A stretch of DNA of 53,596 nt, from contig CAITVN010000131.1 in the NCBI GenBank assembly GCA_903895855.1, positions 1-53,596 on the forward strand, read 5' to 3'. This DNA comes from Oligoflexia bacterium. Lineage in GTDB: Bacteria; Bdellovibrionota; UBA1018. Position 1 is the stretch's first letter. Each line of letters starts with the position of its first letter. The notes below the pieces were generated by a model, which was not told where the DNA came from, made no database searches, and was given only the letters and a program-made list of their open reading frames with translations. Shown here piece by piece: positions 46,086-53,596 of the stretch. The position numbers and the translations under genes were made by a program.

Positions 46086-47606
46086 TCAGGGCTCGCTCAC
46101 CGGCGCGCGCGGGTCTTCAATACCGCGGTAGATCACCCGGCCTTTATTGTCGTAGGTAACCCGCTGATCAACGCGTTCAACCCCATCATCTCCATAATGA
46201 TATTCAGTGCGCTCGTAACTACCATTATCGAGGTACCGAAAAAACTCGGATTTTCCGATCTTTTTATCATTTTTGTACGTCTCATTATAGAGAGTACGCC
46301 CCTTAGAATCGGTTACTTTTCTTGGGCCTTCTAACAAACCGTTTTTCCAATTTTCCTCGATTCGCCGATCGACCGATCCGTCGCCGTGGGTTTCAAGTTC
46401 AAATGAAGAACCCTCTCTTTTGCCGTCGGTGTAGTTATAATTTGAGATCACAATACCATGCGATTCTTTCGTAATCCGTTGTCCTTCTTGTTTGCCGTGC
46501 TTCATGGTACCCAATTCAGCCCATCCATCAAGCCCGATTGCACTGTATGCCCCGTGCAACTTACCCTGTAAATCTTTGAAGCCTGTCATTTTTGCTCCAG
46601 TAGGGAGTGTCTCCGAAAACGCAATCGTTCGCTCTGAATCAAGTACCGTCGGTTTGACGTCCTGCTGGGGCTGATCGACCATTAAGCAATCACCCGCAGC
46701 GCCTTCGACATCGACTGGCATCGCGCGACCCGAGTGGATGGTTGCGTAGATCTCTGCTGGAACACACCCCGGTGCCCGCATCGTCCAGGCACTCACCCCG
46801 TCTTTTTTTGAAAGCAAACACGAAAGCAAACTAAGCCGCCGATGCGTTGCCGAATCAACGAGCTCCTCATCGCCGCCCTTAGTGGCTTGCAACTCACCCA
46901 CTAATTTGTCGAGCTCTTGGCTAGCCTTGACAACCGAAGAGTCTAACAGCGTCGTGTCTGAAAAAATTAGTGCTGAGGGCAGACACCCAATCGCTTTGCC
47001 ATCTTCAACTCGAAGACTCACTTTATCGCAATCACCAAAATAGATCTCGTCGAAGCTAGCTTGAGTCGCTTGCTGTTGAGTCGATAGCCGCCCTAACCAG
47101 GCTTTTCGGACCTTTCTTGAATCGTTAAAGACCTCTGCTTCGGTTTTACCACTTTGTTTTACGACAACATTTCGCAACTCAGTTAACGTTTTGTCAGAAG
47201 TCGGAATTCCACTCGTCAAAAGCGCACTAACAAGCTCATAGGTTTCGGCCTCGCGCTCTTGCGCCAGTGAAAGCGACGGCGCTTGGCCTGCAGCCGAAGG
47301 CGACACGCCGGCTTTGGCTCGCGCACGATTCACTTCTTGAATGGCACTCAAGCACCGCGGCCTCGCAGCCAATGGCATGCAGATCTTTTTTGGGCCATTC
47401 GCTGAACCAGAGGCTGCGGCACCCCCGCTCTCTGGCGACAATTCAAGACAAGAAAACCCTGGCTTACCTTCGCTAACTTTTAGCGGGCAATCGGCCGAAG
47501 CTTGGTTTTCAGCGATACCGGCAATTGCGGCGATCAACGCAAAAACTGAACTCCAAAGTCTACTCCCAAGATCCCACCTGAGATACCAAAAAGTGAACCC
47601 AAACAT
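46086..47606 (-). CDS. Secreted protein with YwqK/MORN-like repeats
   Basis: A 506-residue protein with an N-terminal signal peptide (about residues 18-38, cleavage near NQASA). The first two thirds has no recognised domain and carries several cysteines. From about residue 355 to the end it has MORN-like repeats of the YwqK kind (HGKQEGQRI, YTDGKREGSSF, WKNGLLEGPRK, YDNKGRVIYRG). YwqK-type repeats are often annotated as antitoxins because they accompany toxins, but no toxin is next to this gene and the signal peptide argues for an envelope role. It converges on a DUF4143 gene; a relic of its C-terminus recurs at 49516. Confidence 0.75.
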   Translation of the reverse strand: MFGFTFWYLRWDLGSRLWSSVFALIAAIAGIAENQASADCPLKVSEGKPGFSCLELSPESGGAAASGSANGPKKICMPLAARPRCLSAIQEVNRARAKAGVSPSAAGQAPSLSLAQEREAETYELVSALLTSGIPTSDKTLTELRNVVVKQSGKTEAEVFNDSRKVRKAWLGRLSTQQQATQASFDEIYFGDCDKVSLRVEDGKAIGCLPSALIFSDTTLLDSSVVKASQELDKLVGELQATKGGDEELVDSATHRRLSLLSCLLSKKDGVSAWTMRAPGCVPAEIYATIHSGRAMPVDVEGAAGDCLMVDQPQQDVKPTVLDSERTIAFSETLPTGAKMTGFKDLQGKLHGAYSAIGLDGWAELGTMKHGKQEGQRITKESHGIVISNYNYTDGKREGSSFELETHGDGSVDRRIEENWKNGLLEGPRKVTDSKGRTLYNETYKNDKKIGKSEFFRYLDNGSYERTEYHYGDDGVERVDQRVTYDNKGRVIYRGIEDPRAPVSEP

Positions 47607-47826
47607 GCTCTCATTGTAGCAGTTTTGTTAAATAATTTGAGAATAAAACAAACCCTAGAAAAGGCAATTTCTGCCCACTAGAGCCTAAACCGAACCTGCG
47701 TGAACCTAGCACCCCCTCACTTCTTGGCGCCAAGCACTGTTTTACAATCTGAGATTAAGAACTTCAAGCAGGCTGGCATCTCTTATGCCCGGTACGATTG
47801 GGCGCAAGGTTTCTGACCCATTGCCC

Positions 47827-47958
47827 TTACTGAATCTCTTTTTGAAGGTAGGTGCCCGAGTAGGCGTTGAGGTATTCACGCGCAGCCAAATCATTGGCGG
47901 CTAAAATGGCACCCGGTGCCTTGATGTCGATTCGATCACGACCTTGACTGAATCGACA
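47827..47958 (-). pseudogene. Relic of a DUF4143 ATPase gene
   Basis: A minus-strand stretch of 43 codons between two stops includes REYLNAYSGTYLQKEIQ, close to the conserved DUF4143 segment in which a YxxxYxxTYLxxEI pattern follows the ATPase domain. The rest of the gene is gone. It lies in the 375-base gap 47607-47981 just upstream of an intact DUF4143 gene on the other strand. In 47730-47826 another open stretch (PGIRDASLLEVLNL) may be the decayed continuation; the rest of the gap shows nothing clear. Confidence 0.45.
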
Positions 47959-47973
47959 TCAATAGGATATCCT
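47944..47973 (+). promoter_or_regulatory. Promoter of a DUF4143 gene, probably leaderless transcript
   Basis: TTGACT (47944-47949), 18-base spacer, TATCCT (47968-47973), then eight bases to the ATG at 47982. No Shine-Dalgarno sequence lies at a usable distance. The promoter overlaps the relic on the other strand. Confidence 0.55.
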
Positions 47974-47981
47974 GTTAAACG

Positions 47982-49184
47982 ATGCCACACCTACGCCCCA
48001 GATACGCAAAACCTCTCATTGACCGCATTTCTAAGTCGAGCTCAATCATCGGGATATTAGGTCAGCGGCAGACGGGTAAGACAACGCTTGCCGAAGGCAC
48101 TGCAACTGAATACGTAACCCTAGATGACGCAGAGGCACTTGAAATTGCCCTTCGAAGTCCGAGGCAGTTTCTCAGTAATCGAAAATTGCCCTTCGCCATT
48201 GATGAGTGCCAAATGAGCCCTCCGCTTTTTGCGGCGCTTAAAGAACATGTACGAATCAATAAGGCTCGTGGTCAGTTTATTTTGACCGGGAGCGTTCGCT
48301 TCACCAGTGTTGAGGAGATTACAGAAAGTCTTACTGGCCGAATTGTCGATATAGAGTTACTTCCTCTTTGTCTGTCAGAGGCCCATACTAAGCCTCTTCA
48401 CGATATTTTTGCACTCATGACTTCAAAGAATCCACTGCTGTCTCTAGAGAGAAGAACAGGGTTATTTGGCCTCAGTGATGTGACTCAATTTATCAAACAA
48501 GGGGGACTGCCCGGGTTGTGTTTCGGCAGAGCGCCAGATATTTTCAAGCGAAAAATGCGCTCCCACATTAAGACCATTCTAGATCGCGACATTCGACAGG
48601 TGATTGACACCCGCCTCGACTTTCTCACAATAAAGACGTTCTTAGAAGAAATTGCGATTCAACAAGGTGAGATCTTTGATCTCGCTGCGGCCGCAAGAAA
48701 TTCGCGCATCGCGATCAACTCAGCCAGAAAACTGCTATCGGCATTTGATGCAGTTTTTTTGACCCGTACATTAAGAAAAGACGGAGATACATCAGGGAAA
48801 GTTGTCTATTTAGAAGATCAGGGCATGGCGACCTTTCTTCGTGGCGAACGTGGTATTGGGCTTTCACAGCTGGGACTAGCTGATTTAGGTCGATTTCTTT
48901 TTCAACAACTTCATGCCCAGATTCAGTACGGTGCCCATTCAATTGATTTTTCAACGTATAGAACTCGCTCAGGCCTTATCGTAGATTTTGTCCTGAAATC
49001 CGAAGGCTTGGTGAGCGCCATCATTATTGGCCAAGGTGATCAGGCCAGTTCTCAACAAATCCATACTGCCGAAACCTTTCAGAAACACTTTAAAGGAGCA
49101 TCTGTATTTCTCTGTCATAAGGGCAAGCAAATTCGTGATTTGGGATCTCAAATATTTGAGTGCCCAATTACAGCAGTCATTTGA
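47982..49184 (+). CDS. AAA ATPase with C-terminal DUF4143 domain
   Basis: A 400-residue protein. Walker A is GQRQTGKTT (about residues 27-35), Walker B is FAIDECQM (about 71-78; Cys replaces the usual Val or Leu), and the sensor is LTGSVRF. The C-terminal part has STYRTRSGLIVDFVL, but the expected E-x-K strand reads AIIIGQGD, so the nuclease-like site looks degraded. It begins MPHLRPR, like the gene at 44918. It is followed by a relic-filled gap and the BrnT/BrnA genes. Confidence 0.86.
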   Translation: MPHLRPRYAKPLIDRISKSSSIIGILGQRQTGKTTLAEGTATEYVTLDDAEALEIALRSPRQFLSNRKLPFAIDECQMSPPLFAALKEHVRINKARGQFILTGSVRFTSVEEITESLTGRIVDIELLPLCLSEAHTKPLHDIFALMTSKNPLLSLERRTGLFGLSDVTQFIKQGGLPGLCFGRAPDIFKRKMRSHIKTILDRDIRQVIDTRLDFLTIKTFLEEIAIQQGEIFDLAAAARNSRIAINSARKLLSAFDAVFLTRTLRKDGDTSGKVVYLEDQGMATFLRGERGIGLSQLGLADLGRFLFQQLHAQIQYGAHSIDFSTYRTRSGLIVDFVLKSEGLVSAIIIGQGDQASSQQIHTAETFQKHFKGASVFLCHKGKQIRDLGSQIFECPITAVI

Positions 49185-49515
49185 TCATCTCAATAAACTT
49201 TCGCCGAAAGAGGGCGCATGGTTGAATTCTTATATCGTCTCGGAGAAAAAGCTAGATTTGAGTCTTATTGGACCCGATCAGGGGCAAGAATCCCTTTATA
49301 TGAATCAGCGCCATCGTCGAAGAAAAGCCCACTCTTTCGCAGCGGCGCGCCGCAGAGAGTTTTCTGAGGCATGAGACAATGGGCAAAGTCATTTTCGTTG
49401 CAGATCGGCCTTTGACCGCAGAAATCATCGATTCGAGAATTCTCAGTTGTTCGGCCGCATGTATCTTGTAGGTCACTCTAGGTTTGGCACATCCGGAGAG
49501 ATTGGGTCTTCACGA

Positions 49516-49602
49516 TTACGGCGAATCACTCGGCGCATGCCTCGGGTCTTCACTACCGCAGTAAACCACCACGGGCACCGTCGACATCGGCACATACCTA
49601 TC
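49516..49602 (-). pseudogene. Relic of the C-terminus of a YwqK-like gene
   Basis: The minus-strand codons ending at TAA (49516-49518) read VVYCGSEDPRHAPSDSP. The intact gene at 46086 ends VIYRGIEDPRAPVSEP. Both follow a DUF4143 gene in convergent orientation. This points to duplication of a DUF4143 + YwqK unit followed by loss of most of the second YwqK copy. Confidence 0.65.
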
Positions 49603-49674
49603 GCGCTAGATCGTCTTATACTCTTCGATTTCAATGAGTTACCAAATGCGAAATTTTCGACTTCCCTATTAAGG

Positions 49675-49689
49675 TATAACTGTTATACT
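49675..49689 (+). promoter_or_regulatory. brnTA operator and promoter
   Basis: The palindrome TATAACTGTTATA (49675-49687) overlaps the -10 box TATACT (49684-49689). The -10 ends six bases before the brnT ATG at 49696, so the mRNA is probably leaderless. The -35 region is poor. Known BrnA proteins repress their own promoter through such inverted repeats. Confidence 0.6.
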
Positions 49690-49695
49690 AAATGT

Positions 49696-49968
49696 ATGCG
49701 GTTTAGGTACGACACGCAGAAAAGTACTCTTTTACGAAAGAAGCGCGGAGTTGGATTCGAAGAAGTTCAAGAGCTGTTTTACAGCCCCTACTTTCTAGAC
49801 CGAATCCTAGACGAGCCAGAACAGTGGGTTGCCATTGGCTGGGTAAATGCCCACCTTTACAGCGTGATTTACGAAGAACGTGAAGACGACGAGGGCATCT
49901 ACTACCATTTGGTCACTCTTTGGAAATCGACAAAGGCAGAAAGATTAAAATATGAAAAAAACTCATAA
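49696..49968 (+). CDS. brnT: BrnT toxin
   Basis: A 90-residue RelE-fold RNase toxin of type II toxin-antitoxin systems. It begins MRFRYDTQKSTLLRKKRGVG and contains the family's RGVGFEEV, DEPEQWVAIGWV and YHLVTLWKS segments. The open frame runs upstream to 49447, but that part has no family similarity and covers a relic, so ATG 49696 is the start. The toxin gene comes first and overlaps brnA by 17 bases, the normal order in this family. Confidence 0.9.
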   Translation: MRFRYDTQKSTLLRKKRGVGFEEVQELFYSPYFLDRILDEPEQWVAIGWVNAHLYSVIYEEREDDEGIYYHLVTLWKSTKAERLKYEKNS

Positions 49969-50236
49969 GAAAGAAAGATTTGCAGACGAAATTGCCGAAA
50001 AAGCAGATCGTGACGAAAATGTGACCAAGTATTTTTCCGGCAACGGCAAGATGATGCCAGCCTTAATCCGCGAAGATGTGCAGCGAGTAAATATTGATTT
50101 TACACGCCAGATTTTGTTAGAGCTCGATGCCGAAGCAAGGCGCTTAAATATCAGCCGCCAAGCCGTGATTAAGACATTGATCGACGAGAGGCTTGATCAG
50201 CGCGCCTTAGCTCGAGGTAAGAAGAGGGCTGGGTAA
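49952..50236 (+). CDS. brnA: BrnA antitoxin
   Basis: A 94-residue antitoxin. The N-terminal part binds the toxin and the C-terminal part is a ribbon-helix-helix DNA-binding domain (RVNIDFTRQILLELD, then ISRQAVIKTLIDERL). It neutralises BrnT and should repress the shared promoter at the palindrome 49675-49687. Its start lies inside the 3' end of brnT. A converging HipA gene ends 17 bases downstream. Confidence 0.9.
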   Translation: MKKTHKKERFADEIAEKADRDENVTKYFSGNGKMMPALIREDVQRVNIDFTRQILLELDAEARRLNISRQAVIKTLIDERLDQRALARGKKRAG

Positions 50237-50250
50237 TGGTTGCGCCGCAC

Positions 50251-50274
50251 CCTCACGTTTTGGTGCCGGACACG
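50251..50274. repeat. Dispersed 3'-end repeat, copy 2 (inside hipA)
   Basis: cctcacgttttggtgccgga and the next four bases (cacg). The last codons of the HipA gene, VSGTKT and the stop, are written in this repeat, so the insertion or recombination set the protein's present C-terminus. Confidence 0.65.
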
Positions 50275-51542
50275 ACTCGAAAGGCATGGCTCATTCGATT
50301 TTGCTCGGCGGTGGTAATACCGACTTGAGCGGCAATATGACGCCATGTTTTCACCGCTGCTGCGACCTCTTCGATAATCTTTTTGCCCCGGGTTTTTTTG
50401 AGCCGAAAATATTCGCTCACTGAAAGTGCAAGATCGAGATCTTGTGAGTTATCTGATTCTGAAATATTCAGTTGAAGGCCATCACCTGTCGGCACTGGAT
50501 TCATATCATATGCCGGTGCCAATCTCCATCCCTTTGGCTGAAGCATGAAGCCATGATTGCGCAAATGATCGTCGGTATTTGAAACACAAATGAAAAAAAC
50601 AATTCTCCGCCAAAGTTGTTCTAGATCAGCTGTCGCGTTAGCCCCTTCTTTTGAAAGAAACTCGACCAGCTCTAAATAGCTAGCTTCGGTTGAACTCGCG
50701 TCACCGTCGTTGTGATTTAAAAGTGTCATCGCTGACGCGAAATGGAGACGCTCGCCAACTTCGGTGCGATCAAATCTGCGAGTAAGAAAAGTGTGTTGCT
50801 GGCGACCAAAACGACGAGCTAATGTCGGAGCTACCGTAATGCCAGCGTGCTCAGCCAATTTGTGAACCACGTACTCCCAACCTCCAACGTCGATTTCATC
50901 GCGCGCACTCGGAAATTTTGCGATCCAAAGCTGCCCGTACTCATCAACAACACTTGCCTTCGGACGTGCACCACCGAGCGAACTCCCTGGCGCAATGAGC
51001 AGCTTCAGCCATTTAGAATATTCTGGGCTATTCTCAGCGTCATCTTTCTCGATTTGTAAACTAGCGTTTTCTAATTTGCGTAACGAAGTCCAAGGTGGAG
51101 CAGCATTGGCCTCGTCAGCGTTTAGAAACGGCCCGCTAGCATCGGTACGAAATCTCAAAGCGCCCATTCGATGACCATCATACACACCCAAGAGATAATC
51201 TGATTCGTAAAGGTTTTTTGGCGAACGACTCTCTTCGCGTGCTCGCAATGCTTCACGTTTTTTCATGAGCAGCCGCCCCCAACGATCAGGCGCCGAATCG
51301 AGAAAAATGCCGAAATTGGTGCGAGAGTCTGGCACATACTGCTTGCCGTTGAACAAACCCAGGTGTGGATCAAGAACGCGTGCGTATTTGCCGTTCAGCC
51401 ACGCAGGAGCGTATTCAAATGAGAAAATTTCTTTTCCGCGTCCCGGAATCGCATTGAGCATTCCCATCAACATAGGGGCAGCGTTCGACTCCCAATTAAT
51501 GAAAACTTCTATGCGTTTCTGGCGCAGTTCACTTTTTCGCAT
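50253..51542 (-). CDS. hipA: HipA-family toxin kinase
   Basis: A protein of 429 residues from ATG 51542; a GTG at 51551 would add three. It has the HipA N-terminal subdomain (about 1-110), the P-loop-like [10 protein letters not shown] (about 187-196), the catalytic loop [13 protein letters not shown] (about 327-339) and the metal-binding LAPAYDMNP. HipA kinases phosphorylate targets such as glutamyl-tRNA synthetase and cause dormancy. It overlaps the hipB-like gene by 14 bases, antitoxin first, the usual order. The final residues come from a dispersed repeat. Confidence 0.88.
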   Translation of the reverse strand: MRKSELRQKRIEVFINWESNAAPMLMGMLNAIPGRGKEIFSFEYAPAWLNGKYARVLDPHLGLFNGKQYVPDSRTNFGIFLDSAPDRWGRLLMKKREALRAREESRSPKNLYESDYLLGVYDGHRMGALRFRTDASGPFLNADEANAAPPWTSLRKLENASLQIEKDDAENSPEYSKWLKLLIAPGSSLGGARPKASVVDEYGQLWIAKFPSARDEIDVGGWEYVVHKLAEHAGITVAPTLARRFGRQQHTFLTRRFDRTEVGERLHFASAMTLLNHNDGDASSTEASYLELVEFLSKEGANATADLEQLWRRIVFFICVSNTDDHLRNHGFMLQPKGWRLAPAYDMNPVPTGDGLQLNISESDNSQDLDLALSVSEYFRLKKTRGKKIIEEVAAAVKTWRHIAAQVGITTAEQNRMSHAFRVVSGTKT

Positions 51543-51840
51543 TTTTTGCACCGACCATTAGTTCAGCGTCTTGAAGCTTGCGCCCGAAAACGTCGTCACG
51601 AGCGATGAGTGAAAGGTCTTTTTCGAGCCCTAGCGAAAGCAATACATTGCCGTAGGCACCGAGAGTGACGCCAGCGTCGCCTCTCTCGATCGCTCTTAAT
51701 GTGGGTCGCGCCATACCGGCTCGTTCAGCAACTTGCGAAGCCGTCAGTCTGCGCCGACGCCTCGCCAGCTGTATGTTCTCGCCTAACTCATTGAGTAGCC
51801 TCTGTAGTGACGGAAGGGGGCGTGTGGTTTTTCTTCCCAT
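51529..51840 (-). CDS. hipB: HipB-family antitoxin, XRE-type repressor
   Basis: A protein of 103 residues from ATG 51840 ([13 protein letters not shown]); the frame opens at 51891, but the extra 17 residues are hydrophobic and atypical. It has an XRE/Cro helix-turn-helix: [20 protein letters not shown], then [17 protein letters not shown] and [15 protein letters not shown]. It should bind and neutralise the HipA kinase and repress the operon. The upstream region (51841-52010) is AT-rich and holds an inverted repeat that may be its operator. Confidence 0.88.
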   Translation of the reverse strand: MGRKTTRPLPSLQRLLNELGENIQLARRRRRLTASQVAERAGMARPTLRAIERGDAGVTLGAYGNVLLSLGLEKDLSLIARDDVFGRKLQDAELMVGAKNAKK

Positions 51841-51938
51841 AATAGATCTTATTTTAGCCAAAAATGTTAATTTTGGAAATAATAGTTTCATATTAATAAT
51901 ATATATTCGATTTTATTTATAAATTTCAATTATAGGCA

Positions 51939-52049
51939 CCTATTATATCCAAATATGGCAGAAGTTGAATATAATAGGACCCACTGATCATGGGCTTAAC
52001 CACGACTGAGGTCGCCTAAAAATCGATAGGGCCCTATTGATTTTTAGGC
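51939..52049. repeat. Two inverted repeats upstream of hipBA
   Basis: cctattatat (51939-51948) and atataatagg (51969-51978) form a 10-bp inverted repeat around 20 bases. A second, almost perfect 36-base palindrome, 52014-52049, is built from gcctaaaaatc and its complement around atagggccctat with one mismatch on each side. The first is a candidate HipB operator. The second could end transcription of the gene at 52131, but no T run follows. Confidence 0.6.
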
Positions 52050-52102
52050 TAATAGCTAATTTGGCGGGGCGATGAGAAGCCATTTACCTCGTAACGCACT
52101 AC

Positions 52103-52125
52103 CCTCACGTTTTAGTGCCGGACAC
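52103..52125. repeat. Dispersed 3'-end repeat, copy 3
   Basis: cctcacgttttagtgccgga and cac, one base different from copy 2 in this stretch. It lies five bases after the stop of the minus-strand gene at 52131. Confidence 0.6.
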
Positions 52126-52130
52126 TATTC

Positions 52131-52829
52131 TTACAACCGGCTACCGCAGGTCACATAGCCATTATCAGGTAAGTTCAAGTGAACATAGTCACTGCGATTG
52201 AGATCAGAATCGCCACTGAGAAATGCACCCGCCGGAAACCCGACTCGAATCGCAAAACCGTCAAGCGCTGAGCCCGATACCGGCGTGCCAACTGTATTAT
52301 TTCCGACTGTGCGCAAGCCTCCCATCACGGCCGCCATACTCACGCAGCTTTGAAGTTGCGAAACCATTGCCGCATTCTTTGCAGACTGCGAAACACTCAC
52401 TCCTGCGCGAAAGTCCCAACCTTTTTTCACAATGGTGGTCGAACCGTCAGTCCAAGAAATGTAAACCGTGAGAACCGGCTCTTGCCCTGAACCATTAGAC
52501 TGGGCCATGTTGGTAAAGCTCGCGGTGTAGAGATCTTGATTTTGAAATAAAGAATTCGAAGCGGCAAATCGATTGACGAAAAAGAAACTCACTGCCTGAG
52601 CTGACTTGCTTGTAGGAACTTCAGGAGTCGGAGTGGCCGTTGAAGTAGGCGTCGGCATCGGCGTGGCAGTCGGAAACGGAGTTGGCAATGACGTCGGCGT
52701 CGCCGTTGGATGCGGAATTGGAAAATGCGTTGGCAAAGGCCTTGGCAAAACAGGATCAGCAAAAGCCATCTCAACGGCAACAGTTAGGGCCAACACCACA
52801 AACGATACACAAGCGGTCACCTTCATCAT
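52131..52829 (-). CDS. Secreted protein with Pro-Thr linker, unknown function
   Basis: A protein of 232 residues from ATG 52829 (AGGAG eight bases upstream); ATG 52826 is equally possible, and the longer frame from 52883 is not needed. A signal peptide ends near MAFADP. Residues about 30-75 are repeats of Pro, Thr, Ala and Ser (PTATPTSLPTPFPTATP), a typical extended linker. The C-terminal 150-residue domain has two cysteines and many Ser, Asn and Gly; no family is recognised. It is divergent from the collagen-like gene. Confidence 0.7.
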   Translation of the reverse strand: MMKVTACVSFVVLALTVAVEMAFADPVLPRPLPTHFPIPHPTATPTSLPTPFPTATPMPTPTSTATPTPEVPTSKSAQAVSFFFVNRFAASNSLFQNQDLYTASFTNMAQSNGSGQEPVLTVYISWTDGSTTIVKKGWDFRAGVSVSQSAKNAAMVSQLQSCVSMAAVMGGLRTVGNNTVGTPVSGSALDGFAIRVGFPAGAFLSGDSDLNRSDYVHLNLPDNGYVTCGSRL

Positions 52830-53008
52830 AAAAAATTCTCCTAATGTGGCGGTATTGAAAGAAATCGAACCACAAGTCAACAAAAGAGTGAATAAAGACC
52901 CAACCTGGATTGCTTCTTGCTACTTCGTGAATAAAACCGAAGTTAATCAATTGAAGTGACGTCAATTTTCGTCACTTGTTGCGACCGTTATCAACTAGGA
53001 GAGAGACC

Positions 53009-53533
53009 ATGAGTCATTCGTTTCAGCATAGATTTACCTTGTTTTTAGCCACAATTTTTGTCAGCACCACGGCCAGCGCCAGTCACTTCGGAGTCGATGG
53101 CCGTGACGGCCGAAGTGGGCGAGATGGCACCAATGGCAGATCTGGGCAAGACATCACTGTCATGCTCGATGGCTCGGCACAGTCATTTTACTTAGATGGT
53201 GAAGATGGTTCATCGGGGTACAATGCCGAAAATGGCGATTCTGCCACAAGCTGCTACACGAGTTACGATCGTGAAGATCTTTGGGGTGCGAATGGTGGAA
53301 GCGCGGGGAACGGCGGAGATGGCGGCAACGGAGGGTCTGGCGGTGACGTTCTCATTTATACTCGAAACCTGAGTGACCTATCAAAACTTTTTGTGTCGTC
53401 GCGCGGCGGACGCGGAAGTTACGCCGGAGCCGGCGGCTACGGCGGATACCCGTGCACGTGCTCAATGCGCACCTGGAGCCAACAAATTTGCACCACAACT
53501 AACCTCAACGCGGCAATACCAGGGGTAGTTTAA
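53009..53533 (+). CDS. Secreted collagen-like and Gly-rich protein
   Basis: A protein of 174 residues from ATG 53009, which follows AGGAG; the upstream start at 52976 is unlikely. A signal peptide ends near SASHFG. Next comes a short collagen-like run of Gly-x-x triplets (VDGRDGRSGRDGTNGRSG, about residues 29-46), then a Gly/Asn-rich stretch (NGGSAGNGGDGGNGGSGG) and a third Gly run (RGGRGSYAGAGGYGGY) with a CTC pair. The end (AAIPGVV) looks abrupt, and the gene may be a shortened member of its family. Role probably extracellular. After it, 53534-53596 shows nothing. Confidence 0.7.
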   Translation: MSHSFQHRFTLFLATIFVSTTASASHFGVDGRDGRSGRDGTNGRSGQDITVMLDGSAQSFYLDGEDGSSGYNAENGDSATSCYTSYDREDLWGANGGSAGNGGDGGNGGSGGDVLIYTRNLSDLSKLFVSSRGGRGSYAGAGGYGGYPCTCSMRTWSQQICTTTNLNAAIPGVV

Positions 53534-53596
53534 TAGAGTCACTCACCCTCAAATGACCCCGTACTTCGTGTACACGCGCGCGGGAACGGCGCATCC

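Larger units (their letters stand above)
49185..49695. other. Gene-free stretch with decayed coding fragments
   Basis: This 511-base gap has no intact gene. The clearest fragment is the YwqK relic on the minus strand (49516-49602). Two weaker plus-strand fragments are open but unsupported: one from ATG 49218 (MVEFLYRLGEKARFESYW and on) and one of 30 codons from ATG 49379 (MGKVIFVADRPLTAEII and on). The last 21 bases hold the brnT promoter. Confidence 0.5.

Noticed and set aside
49447..49695. N-terminal extension of BrnT
   Set aside because: The added 83 residues have no relation to the family and overlap the YwqK relic and the brnT promoter.
52606..52959. Plus-strand frame with Gly-Val repeats
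   Set aside because: Antisense of the Pro-Thr linker of the secreted protein on the minus strand.

Overview
The window looks like a chromosomal segment of a predatory-type or soil proteobacterium of the Bdellovibrionota/Myxococcota kind. I infer this from three things: a type IV pilus gene order that matches Myxococcus (pilB-T-C-R, and pilG-H-I-D beside pilins), several NtrC-type activators, and many secreted or lipidated proteins of no known family. The phylum is an inference; there is no rRNA or other marker here. I found no tRNA, rRNA, CRISPR array, IS element or prophage.

Layout. 1-10334 is pilus locus A. A large concentric palindrome (161-542) is followed by a tight leftward six-gene operon: PilV-like minor pilin, pilG, pilH, pilI, pilD and a 205-residue membrane protein. 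Divergent from it are a PilW-like pilin, a PilX/GspK-like tip pilin ending in a dockerin-like domain, and the major pilin pilA behind a possibly structured leader. 10337-18542 is an accessory region: two divergent AAA/DUF4143 ATPases, a relic of a third, three secreted proteins, a YjjJ-type HipA kinase with repeated sites upstream, a gene relic and an HNH nuclease. 18654-23980 is pilus locus B (leftward pilB-pilT-pilC and a PilR-like activator lacking a receiver domain). 24042-29841 holds ribF with a CxxCxxCC protein, then a rightward operon of CHASE2 histidine kinase, NtrC-type regulator, ParA-like ATPase and a small tail-anchored protein. 30039-36671 holds a lipoprotein metalloprotease, an ABC-F ATPase and type III glutamine synthetase. 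36812-44735 is a complete leftward MoxR-DUF58-Bat operon. 44918-53533 is a second accessory region: two more DUF4143 ATPases, a YwqK-like repeat protein and a relic of its duplicate, the BrnT/BrnA and HipA/HipB toxin-antitoxin modules, and two secreted low-complexity proteins.

How they work together. Loci A and B encode most of the type IV pilus machine: PilB and PilT as extension and retraction motors, PilC as platform, PilD processing four prepilins, PilGHI as the accessory ABC complex. PilM/N/O/P/Q are not in the window. The Bat operon is a MoxR/von Willebrand envelope-maintenance module. The accessory regions share DUF4143 ATPases, decayed copies and a dispersed short repeat, which points to local duplication and turnover.

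Best candidates for something new: (i) the CHASE2 kinase - NtrC - orphan ParA - membrane protein operon, whose last gene carries a ParB-like N-terminal peptide and could be a membrane-anchored ParA partner; (ii) the tip pilin with a dockerin-like calcium domain; (iii) four DUF4143 ATPase genes plus brnT that appear to be leaderless, with the -10 box 6-8 nt before the ATG; (iv) the 382-bp concentric palindrome.
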